Source: Thalassovita taeanensis
GTDB taxonomy: Bacteria > Pseudomonadota > Alphaproteobacteria > Rhodobacterales > Rhodobacteraceae
Assembly (NCBI RefSeq): GCF_900110775.1
Contig: NZ_FOEP01000005.1
Span: forward strand, 186,001-250,000
Length of the DNA stretch: 64,000 nucleotides
Direction of reading: 5' to 3'
The position numbers and the translations under genes are program-made. Of the stretch, positions 25,850-32,345 are shown piece by piece (the first letter of the stretch is position 1; each line of letters begins with the position of its first letter). The notes under the pieces are model-generated. The model ran no database searches and was not told where the DNA came from. It saw nothing but the letters and a program-made list of their open reading frames with translations.

Positions 25850-26959
25850 TCACTCCGATGGAAGCTCCGCCGCTGACGCGGCAGCCGCTTGCAATGCCCT
25901 CAGACCTTCCAAGATCGCCGCCGCCGTGGCCTCATCTGACGCCGCGATAGCATCTATCAAGCGTTCTGTCTGCGCCGCGTCAGCGGCCTGCATCGCGTCA
26001 ATCTCCGCCTGTAGGCCGGTAATGGTCTGTTGAAGGGCCTCAGCTTGCGGGTTCGGCATGAAGGCATTGGCCGCAAATTGGGCACCGAACACAAGGAATG
26101 GAATGACTATCGCGGCCCACATGGCGCGCTTGCCTAGCTGGATCGCATCTGCCGCCGCTTCATCGTTCTTCGATGCAGCTTCCTTGAAGTCTTTCAGAAA
26201 TTCCGCCGCCGCAAGCTGTAGCTCTGTCGCTGTCTGCGCAGAAGTTTCGGCAACTTGCGAGATTTGGTCAAACCGCCGCTCAATCCTTTCGAGCCGCTTG
26301 TTTGTCTCGATAAGCGGGTTCTCAGGAATGTGAATATCACGGAAGGCCGGGGCCACTTCCAGCCTGTCCTGATGCATCTGATCCAAGACACTCTGTTGCT
26401 CCGCAATCCCGGCGGCTATGCGCGAGAACGAGGAGTCTTCACCCAAGCCAAGACCACGCATCCGATCTTGCAGACCGGACGCCGCTAACGCGGCTGCGCC
26501 AGAAGCCCCCGTCAGACTGTCCATATAGCCCTCTGGCAAGCCCCCCAGTGCCGCTTTCCGGGCTTCCTCCATCGCTTCCCGTTCGGCTCTCAGATGATCC
26601 ATGCCTGCGCCCGTCAGGGCGGACATATGGTCTTGGATACCGCTTGCCGCTAATCCGCTCATGGCGTCCCGGACTTGATCCTGAATACTGTTGATACCGC
26701 TGGCCTTGATTGCGTCCTGAAAGCTGTTCATAGATGCCATCGCGTCCTGCAAAGCGCCGACTCCGCCGATGCCACGCAAGGCATCTTTCATGATCGCGCT
26801 GCCTTCCGACAATTCCTTGAACTGTTCCCGCAAGCGTTCATCTGCCGCCGCGCGTTCTTCATCGCTCATTTCCACTTCTAGCTTGGAAATGTCGAATCCC
26901 TTGGGGCGGCTCACGCCGCCATTTTGATCGTCGGGCTTGTCGTCGGATTCATCGCTCAT
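25850..26959 (-). CDS. Coiled-coil membrane protein of unknown function (cargo)
   Basis: 369 residues. An acidic N terminus leads into a long helical region with quasi-repeats (ASGINSIQD, ASGIQDHM, ASGLQDRM), then a coiled coil (NKRLERIERRFDQISQVAET). A single transmembrane helix (~279-300, RAMWAAIVIPFLVFGAQFA) follows, then a second Ala/Gln-rich coiled coil to the end. It is the only minus-strand gene in the element and sits where accessory genes usually lie. Not recognised; a defence or exclusion role is only a guess. Confidence 0.65.
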   Translation of the reverse strand: MSDESDDKPDDQNGGVSRPKGFDISKLEVEMSDEERAAADERLREQFKELSEGSAIMKDALRGIGGVGALQDAMASMNSFQDAIKASGINSIQDQVRDAMSGLAASGIQDHMSALTGAGMDHLRAEREAMEEARKAALGGLPEGYMDSLTGASGAAALAASGLQDRMRGLGLGEDSSFSRIAAGIAEQQSVLDQMHQDRLEVAPAFRDIHIPENPLIETNKRLERIERRFDQISQVAETSAQTATELQLAAAEFLKDFKEAASKNDEAAADAIQLGKRAMWAAIVIPFLVFGAQFAANAFMPNPQAEALQQTITGLQAEIDAMQAADAAQTERLIDAIAASDEATAAAILEGLRALQAAAASAAELPSE

Positions 26960-27534
26960 CTGCTAAACCTTGCCTTCGCCGCACCGCTTTACACACAATA
27001 TAGTGATGGACGTGTTGCGATACCAGTGCGTCCGTTGCTTCGACAGGCGAGCGTTTTTATTCAACGGGACTCCGTTTTTGGTGATCCTTCATTTTTTGTA
27101 GAGCACCCGGTCGGCTGACACCGACAGGTGTCCTAACGCGGGCGTGCTCAGAGCACACACCCACGCCCAATTTTTTCTGGTGATCGCCCATTTTCTCTAT
27201 GGCGCTCCCCGCCCCGCGCTCTGAGCGCAGCACCGCCCCTATGGCCAGTCAACCCGCTATCTGACGCGCGCCACGCGCCGTACCTTCCAAGCCATTGGCG
27301 ATATTGGGCATTCTGTCGATTGGATAGGGCAATACGGCCCGCGTCAGCGGGTGGCACGTCAGTGTGACGCGCCGCGATACCGTTCCCGCACGTGCTCTGA
27401 GCACCCGTCCGCTAGGCTATACCTCAAAAGACTCCAAGAAATGCCCGAAATATGTGTCCGTAAGGGTATCGAATCACCAACGGACATGGCATCTAACGAT
27501 CAACACCCTTACGGACACATACGGAGTTTCAGCC
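26960..27534. other. Non-coding interval with several palindromes and repeats
   Basis: Lies between divergent genes. It holds three 13-bp palindromes of consensus GYGCTCWGAGCRC (27144-27156, 27216-27228, 27392-27404) and an imperfect ~40-bp direct repeat (around 27075-27110 and 27171-27210, core GGTGATC...CATTTT). One CCGCGTCAGCGG mini-hairpin (27339-27350) and a perfect 17-bp inverted repeat next to the recombinase start are also present. No supported gene. Confidence 0.6.
27451..27521. repeat. Perfect 17-bp inverted repeat upstream of the serine recombinase
   Basis: Arms 27451-27467 and 27505-27521 are exact reverse complements separated by 37 bp. A third CGGACAT half-motif lies between them at 27481-27487. 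The right arm ends 13 bp before the recombinase ATG. Possible recombination (res-like) site, operator or leader hairpin. Confidence 0.65.
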
Positions 27535-28200
27535 ATGCAAACCATCCTTTACGCCCGCGTCTCGACAGCGGACCAAACGTCGAAACACCAAAGAAGCCAA
27601 GCCGAGAACGAAGGCTTCAAGATTGACCGCGTTGTCGCGGATGAAGGCGTCTCCGGCGTCTCTGTCCCCTTTGCGGAACGCCCGGAAGCGCGGCGCTTGT
27701 TCGATCTACTGCGCCGGGGCGATACGCTTGTGGTGCGCTGGGTAGACCGGCTGGGCCGCGACTATGACGATGTGAAAAAGACCATCCAAACCTTCATGGA
27801 CGCGGGCGTGGTCATCAAGACCGTCATCAACAAATTCACCTTCGACGGGGCCACCACAGACCCAATTCAGAAGGCAGTGAGAGACAGCCTGATATCCTTC
27901 ATGGCGGCAACGGCTCAGGCGCAGGCGGAAGCTACCAAGGCCGCTCAGCGCGCCGGTATCGACCACCAGAGGACCGCTGACGCGGCTCTAACATCCGATG
28001 ACCCAACCCGCCGCTACAAAGGCCGTGCGCCTTCCTATGACCGTGCTACCTTCGACAAGATCGTGTCTGCACTGGACGCGCCAGAGGGGGCAAATGTCGC
28101 GGCACTGGCGCGTGAGTGTGGAGTTTCGAGACAAGCAATCTTGCGTATCAAGGCTGACCCGAACGCCGCTGACGCGGCTTTGTCTAAGTGGGGCAGATGA
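27535..28200 (+). CDS. Serine recombinase (resolvase/invertase family)
   Basis: 221 residues. N-terminal catalytic domain with YARVSTADQ (nucleophile S10), then DEGVSGVSVPFAERPEARRL, VVRWVDRLGRDYDDV and a C-terminal Hin-like HTH (VAALARECGVSRQAILRI). Small resolvase/invertase size, not a large integrase. The ATG at 27535 has GGAG 10 bp upstream. The frame extends upstream through the inverted repeat, but that part is not conserved-looking. It may resolve multimers or invert DNA of the element. It overlaps the next micro-ORF by ATGA. Confidence 0.9.
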   Translation: MQTILYARVSTADQTSKHQRSQAENEGFKIDRVVADEGVSGVSVPFAERPEARRLFDLLRRGDTLVVRWVDRLGRDYDDVKKTIQTFMDAGVVIKTVINKFTFDGATTDPIQKAVRDSLISFMAATAQAQAEATKAAQRAGIDHQRTADAALTSDDPTRRYKGRAPSYDRATFDKIVSALDAPEGANVAALARECGVSRQAILRIKADPNAADAALSKWGR

Positions 28201-28277
28201 CAGCCGTGCAACTCGCCACATCCATCGTCGCAATCGTCTTGCTCGGCTCGGCATACATTTTGCTTGGCGCATTTTAG
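28197..28277 (+). CDS. 26-residue hydrophobic microprotein
   Basis: ATGA overlap with the recombinase stop. It encodes 26 residues that are almost entirely one hydrophobic helix (LATSIVAIVLLGSAYILLG). Too short for homology; support is the coupled start and transmembrane character. Could be a small membrane-acting peptide or chance. Confidence 0.35.
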   Translation: MTAVQLATSIVAIVLLGSAYILLGAF

Positions 28278-28868
28278 CCTGCCAGACCCACGGCGGCCCG
28301 CCTGCCAGAGGCTCGGAGAGGCTTGCTCAGAGCCTTCGCGCTGTCAGGCTGTGTAGTGTGAGCGCTGCCCCCGTAAGGGGGCCTTAGAATCGAACTCTGG
28401 GGACCCAACGGCTGGGGTACGGTAGCCCCCCAAAAGCGGCTCGGCTGCCACATGTAGAGGATAGAGCAATATTTGTTATCGTATACTGTGCCGCCAGATG
28501 CGCTTGAGCCGTGCGAAACTACAAAAACAAGGTTGAGCGAAATTTCAATCAACTGTTAATAAACACTGTTTGCGCAAAAGTTAGCAATTCTACAAAAATA
28601 GGTCAGCAATATTTCCCTAAATGACCAGCATTGTAAGCGACGGTTAACAAGACAGACCCGCCGTCAATATCGTCTCTGGCGCGACAGAAGTTAGCGAATA
28701 GCGCGCGGAGAATTATTCTCACAGAAAACCCGCGCGGCCTTCCTTTTTCCTCACAAAACGCCAAATTAATCTCACAGATTTCTTGGCTGGGCACTATTAT
28801 CTTCGCTGACAGACGGCCCACCAGCCCCGAAGTTAGCCCCATCGAAACAGTCGAGCAAAGGAAACGAC
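28278..28868. other. Non-coding interval, structured left half and A/T-rich right half
   Basis: No supported gene. Left part: a GCCCCC-GTAA-GGGGGC hairpin with a GNRA-type loop (28367-28382) in GC-rich, probably structured DNA, possibly an RNA. Right part (28480-28868): A/T-rich upstream region of the AT-hook gene with three AGTTAGC copies (28579, 28689, 28831) and three CTCACA copies (28718, 28750, 28771). Confidence 0.5.
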
Positions 28869-29336
28869 ATGGCAAAGCGTGGACGCCCGAAGGGCAGCAC
28901 CTACCCGGATGGGCCGTATCTAGATCGCATCGCGGAGGCGCTGACGCGCACTCCTGAAAAATCCGCAAACTCCGTCATCATGGCAATCGCGGGCGAGTTG
29001 GGAATCTCTGACTACCGACAGCAAGAGGCTTTCCGCAGGCGCTTGCATGAAAAGTGGAGCGTGCAAAAGGAAGATCGAATGGCGGAGGCGCGTGAGCGCC
29101 ATGCAGAGCGCAACCGTCCGCCGCAGCGAGTCGTCAAACGGAATCTGTCTACGCTGGATGTGCTGCGCACCATCGAAGAGTCCCCGACGATGAAGCTCGC
29201 GAAGATGTATGAAGACATGCCACACGTCAGGTTGCAGAAGCTGTATGACGATCTTCCGCATGTACGCATTCAGAAGATGTTGGACGATATGCCCGCGATG
29301 CGCATTCAGAAGATGCTGGATAAGCTGAATCTGTAG
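28869..29336 (+). CDS. AT-hook protein with four C-terminal 12-residue repeats
   Basis: 155 residues. Residues 2-9 (AKRGRPKG) match an AT-hook core (GRP flanked by basic residues), which binds the minor groove of A/T-rich DNA. A helical basic region follows (~25-85). Residues 106-153 are four tandem 12-mers: PTMKLAKMYEDM, PHVRLQKLYDDL, PHVRIQKMLDDM, PAMRIQKMLDKL, each Pro-led and amphipathic (29184-29327). The family is not recognised. Candidate DNA-bridging, chromatin-like or anti-host regulator. The ATG at 28869 has AAAGGAAACGAC upstream. Confidence 0.75.
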   Translation: MAKRGRPKGSTYPDGPYLDRIAEALTRTPEKSANSVIMAIAGELGISDYRQQEAFRRRLHEKWSVQKEDRMAEARERHAERNRPPQRVVKRNLSTLDVLRTIEESPTMKLAKMYEDMPHVRLQKLYDDLPHVRIQKMLDDMPAMRIQKMLDKLNL

Positions 29337-29361
29337 GCCATACGATCCGCAAAATGGTAGA

Positions 29362-29385
29362 GGGCGGCTAGACGCCGCCCTTCCT
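29362..29385 (+). terminator. Probable terminator after AT-hook gene
   Basis: GGGCGGC/GCCGCCC stem (29362-29368 / 29374-29380) with a TAGAC loop and a weak TTCCTC tail. Confidence 0.6.
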
Positions 29386-29479
29386 CGCATCCGACCATGG
29401 GAAAGGGTGAATCGGGAGTCTCTGGACTACAGCTAACCCGAATCGGGCCTGATGCATGACCGTAAACTAGTCCGGTTTT

Positions 29480-29512
29480 GTGTTACAGAAAGTGCTACAC
29501 ACTGTGTCACAG
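29480..29512 (+). repeat. Right-end 12-bp-phased repeats (candidate integrase arm sites)
   Basis: GTGTTACAG (29480), GTGCTACAC (29492) and GTGTCACAG (29504), each starting exactly 12 bp after the last. Same motif and phasing as the left-end array; 74 bp before the attR core. Confidence 0.65.
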
Positions 29513-29585
29513 TGCTGACGTGCGCTATTCACAAAAGCGATAAAAATCATATACTTAAATGGACTTTCGCCAAGTTTTTCCAAAA

Positions 29586-29608
29586 TCGAGTCTTCTCGAC
29601 CGCACCAA
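29586..29608 (+). repeat. attR core (23 bp)
   Basis: Exact copy of the tRNA-Leu 3' end at 16714-16736. Marks the right boundary of the element. Confidence 0.95.
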
Positions 29609-30054
29609 AATACACTTTCCAGATTTCAAGCTCTTTGACGCCTCGCGCAATCAAGCTGCGCAATGAAATGGCCGTTGGTGCTTTTCCCAAATCCCGCCGC
29701 ACGAAAACTGCTCTGCAAAGGCTCGTCCGCGCGCTGTGTTGCCGCGCGACCCCATATGCATCGGATGTGTATGCGGTGTGCATGTCCCGTGCACAGCCGA
29801 ATGGACACAAAAGCGGGAAAGTGGCGGGCCCGCAGCGACCGTCTGGTAATCTCATTCCCGAGGACCTGTTGTACAGGTGGGCGCCAGGTAATCAGGCCAG
29901 GACCAGAACAGAGCCAGCTCCCTCGGAATTGCTTAAGGCCACTGGAATGCTACCGTATGACGCGAAGAGCAGAACCCGCCGCCCTCACATCTAGTCCTCC
30001 GGGTGGGCTTCGACAAGGGCTTGCGTTCGTTCTTCTTTTGTTCATACTTTGCGC
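29609..30054. other. Non-coding chromosomal interval right of attR
   Basis: No supported gene. ORFs here have no Shine-Dalgarno or family resemblance. Holds one copy (about 29753-29795, minus orientation) of an intergenic motif that recurs at 46.57-46.61 kb and 62.05-62.09 kb. Confidence 0.6.
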
Positions 30055-30486
30055 ATGGCCGAAATTCTTCAACCCGGACAGATGATTGCGCGTGGCGTTT
30101 GCCGCCACCTTTCCGACTATGGCTTTGTTTCCATAGAGGAATTCGTGCCCGCTCGCGGCTTGCGCGTTGATGTGATGGGGCTGGGGCCGAAGGGTGAAAT
30201 CTGGGTGATCGAGTGTAAATCCAGCCGCGCCGATTACCAGTCGGATTCGAAATGGCAGGCCTATCTGGACTGGTGTGATCGCTATTTCTGGGCGGTGGGC
30301 GCAGATTTCCCGACCGAGATTCTGCCCGACGAAACCGGCCTGTTCATCGCCGATGCATATGGGGCCGAAATCATTCGTATGGGGCCCTGTTCAAAATTGG
30401 CCCCGGCGCGGCGCAAGGTGCTGACGCATAAATTCGCCACCCACGCCGCGCGCCGCCTGCATGCGCTGCGCGATCCGCGTCTTTAG
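30055..30486 (+). CDS. mmcB: MmcB family DNA-repair protein
   Basis: 143 residues. MmcB is a PD-(D/E)xK-fold protein linked in alphaproteobacteria to mitomycin C damage tolerance. Seen: EILQPGQMIARGVCRHL at the N terminus, RVDVMGLGPKGEIWVIECKS (D...E-x-K nuclease core) and YQSDSKWQAYLDWCDRYFWA. The ATG at 30055 is chosen over a TTG at 30049; no strong Shine-Dalgarno is visible. The last 4 bp overlap the convergent small gene. Confidence 0.88.
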   Translation: MAEILQPGQMIARGVCRHLSDYGFVSIEEFVPARGLRVDVMGLGPKGEIWVIECKSSRADYQSDSKWQAYLDWCDRYFWAVGADFPTEILPDETGLFIADAYGAEIIRMGPCSKLAPARRKVLTHKFATHAARRLHALRDPRL

Positions 30487-30671
30487 CGTTTCAACGCCCG
30501 TGCCGCTTGCGCTGCCGCGCGGATTTCCTCTGCAATGTCCTCGGCCTCTTCAGGGTCGAAATCCATGGGGATTTCAATGCCTTGGGCCTCGATGAAAATC
30601 CGCACCATGCCCAGGTCCGTCGGGCCGATTTGCAGGTTTGCCTCGATGTCGCGTTCCGTGTCGATACCCAT
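30483..30671 (-). CDS. Small acidic conserved protein (possibly DUF6324)
   Basis: 62 residues: GPTDLGMVRIFIEAQGIEIPMDFDPEEAEDIAEEIRAAA. Looks like a short conserved Rhodobacterales protein that occurs beside mmcB. The domain number is recalled, not checked. Function unknown. Confidence 0.7.
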   Translation of the reverse strand: MGIDTERDIEANLQIGPTDLGMVRIFIEAQGIEIPMDFDPEEAEDIAEEIRAAAQAARALKR

Positions 30672-30747
30672 TTTCGTCTCCTTGAATCCGGCCTCAGCTA
30701 GCGCTTTTGCACTTGATTGGCAAGCCGGGTCGGGGTTTGCTGACCCA

Positions 30748-31230
30748 ATGGATACGATAACATTACGCGACCTCAGGATTGGAGATGCGGGCTGGCTGAT
30801 TGAACAGCACGCCCGGCTTTATGCCGATGCCGAAGGCTTTGATGAAACATTCGAGGCGCTGGTGGCTGAAATCCTTGCCGCCTATATCCGCGACCACGAC
30901 CCCAGCGGCGAACGCGCCTGGATCGCCGAACAGAACGGTCAGCGCCTTGGCAGCATCTTTTGCGTCCGCGACGATGCCCGAACCGCCAAGCTGCGCCTGT
31001 TCCTGCTGACCCCCGCCGCGCGTGGCAAAGGGCTGGGCCTGCGCCTGCTGACCACCTGCATGACCTATGCCCGCAACAGCGGGTATCAACGCATGGTGCT
31101 GTGGACCCACGAAAGCCACACCGCCGCCTGCGCGCTTTACGCCGCAACCGGCTGGCGGCTGACCTCTTCGGTTCCGGTCCATAATTTCGGTGTCGATCTG
31201 GTTGAACAAAGCTGGGAAATTGACCTTTAA
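30748..31230 (+). CDS. GNAT-family N-acetyltransferase
   Basis: 160 residues. GNAT fold with the acetyl-CoA pyrophosphate loop in LTPAARGKGLGLRLL, and C-terminal HTAACALYAATGW (the conserved ALY-x-x-x-GF/W strand-helix). The ATG at 30748 was chosen; the upstream ORF extension overlaps the minus-strand small gene. Substrate unknown. Followed by tRNA-His. Confidence 0.9.
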   Translation: MDTITLRDLRIGDAGWLIEQHARLYADAEGFDETFEALVAEILAAYIRDHDPSGERAWIAEQNGQRLGSIFCVRDDARTAKLRLFLLTPAARGKGLGLRLLTTCMTYARNSGYQRMVLWTHESHTAACALYAATGWRLTSSVPVHNFGVDLVEQSWEIDL

Positions 31231-31274
31231 CGGGCTTGCAATCATCAGACACCGGCGTTAAATCCAGCGCCAGT

Positions 31275-31351
31275 GCCGCCTTAGCTCAGTTGGTTAGAGC
31301 GCTTGATTGTGGATCAAGAGGTCCCTGGTTCGAGACCAGGAGGTGGTACCA
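31275..31351 (+). tRNA. tRNA-His (GTG), lacking G-1
   Basis: Acceptor stem GCCGCCT/AGGTGGT, D arm GCTC...GAGC, anticodon loop with GTG, T stem CCTGG/CCAGG, A73 and encoded CCA. The base before G1 is T, position 73 is A and the terminal pair is G1-T72. This matches the known alphaproteobacterial loss of the universal G-1/C73 identity element. Confidence 0.96.
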
Positions 31352-31515
31352 TTTCACATCTTCATGAATATAGTGTGACGTAATCGCCTGATCTTAAAGG
31401 CGAATATGCGCACGTGGGCCTGTGCATTCACAGCGCGATGGTTGCAGGCAAAGCACGATCACGGCACCACCCGGTTGATCCGCCGCGCCAAAGGCGCCAG
31501 CAGGGCGGGGCAGGG

Positions 31516-32211
31516 CTATCCGATGTCCGAATCCGAATGACCAAGGGGAAGCGCCCCGTCGTCTCCGTCCTCAATGCCGCCGAAAAACACCTTCAGCGCC
31601 AGATCGAATCGTGCGGTCAATATTGCGCTGTCCAAGGTTTTCGTTTCGCCAAGAAGCGCCGGTACGGCGCAGGGCCGGATCATATCCAACAGCATGGCCG
31701 CTGCGGTCTCGGTGTCGGAAATGCGAATCTCACCCCGCTGCACGCCGCGATCCAGCTCGGCCTTTACGGCATTCTGGGTGTCGGCGTACCCGCTCTGCGC
31801 CAGCGCTCGTGCCACATCCGGGCGCTCGGGCGCCTCGACAATCAACGAGCGTATGATGGCCAGCGGCAACTCGAACCGGGCCTGCGCCGATGGTCCCGGC
31901 GCAATCAAAAGGCGCAGCCGTACCGCCAGCGGTTTGGTCTTGGCCTCGTCGTCCAGCGGGCGCACGAATTCACAGCTTACCCGGTCGAGATAGGCCAGAA
32001 ACAATGCCGCGCGGTCACTGAAAATTTCATATAGTGTACGTTTGGACATGCCCGCTTGTCGGGCAATTGCCGCCATACTGACCCCTTTCAGGCCAGCTTC
32101 GGTGAAAACATCATCAAGTGCATCCAGAATGATCTCGCGTCGCGCGTCTTGGGACAGGGCAATTGGCCGTCCCGCCTTGGCGTTTCCAGATCCCGTGTTA
32201 TCTGTTGTCAT
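31516..32211 (-). CDS. TetR family repressor of the adjacent efflux pump
   Basis: 231 residues. N-terminal HTH (GVSMAAIARQAGMSKRTLYEIF, residues ~43-64) and an AcrR-like C-terminal ligand domain. It diverges from the RND pair with 134 bp between the two starts, the standard arrangement for local repression of drug efflux (inference from context). Effector unknown. Confidence 0.9.
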   Translation of the reverse strand: MTTDNTGSGNAKAGRPIALSQDARREIILDALDDVFTEAGLKGVSMAAIARQAGMSKRTLYEIFSDRAALFLAYLDRVSCEFVRPLDDEAKTKPLAVRLRLLIAPGPSAQARFELPLAIIRSLIVEAPERPDVARALAQSGYADTQNAVKAELDRGVQRGEIRISDTETAAAMLLDMIRPCAVPALLGETKTLDSAILTARFDLALKVFFGGIEDGDDGALPLGHSDSDIG

Positions 32212-32345
32212 ACAATGTCTCTATGTCAGTGTGAGTGAAAATTATCTGGTTGCGCAGGGCCGGAAGCTGACTTAAGAAACCGAATGGTTTTATAACTTGA
32301 TTACGGGTCTCTGTGCAAGGGGCCGACGCACAGGAGCTGAATAGC

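Larger units (their letters stand above)
16714..29608 (+). mobile_element. tRNA-Leu-integrated element (candidate phage satellite / PICI-like island)
   Basis: Bounded by an exact 23-bp direct repeat (16714-16736 and 29586-29608) of the tRNA-Leu 3' end, with a tyrosine integrase next to attL. About 12.9 kb. Order: int, AlpA-like HTH, small proteins, terS-like, DUF2793, primase-helicase, iteron cluster, exported protein, coiled-coil membrane protein, serine recombinase, AT-hook repeat protein. No capsid, portal, large terminase or lysis genes and no conjugation genes are seen. A/T-richer intergenic DNA and many structured repeats set it apart from the flanking chromosome. The extent is directly visible; the satellite interpretation is inference. 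Confidence 0.9.

Noticed and set aside
16714-29608. Complete prophage or ICE
   Set aside because: No capsid, portal, large terminase, lysis, relaxase or type IV secretion genes can be seen.
29840-29990. Small stable RNA (SRP or similar) between attR and mmcB
   Set aside because: The conserved SRP apical sequence is missing; no recognisable fold.
29452-29994. 180-codon ORF spanning attR
   Set aside because: It crosses the integration junction, has no ribosome-binding site and no protein-like composition.
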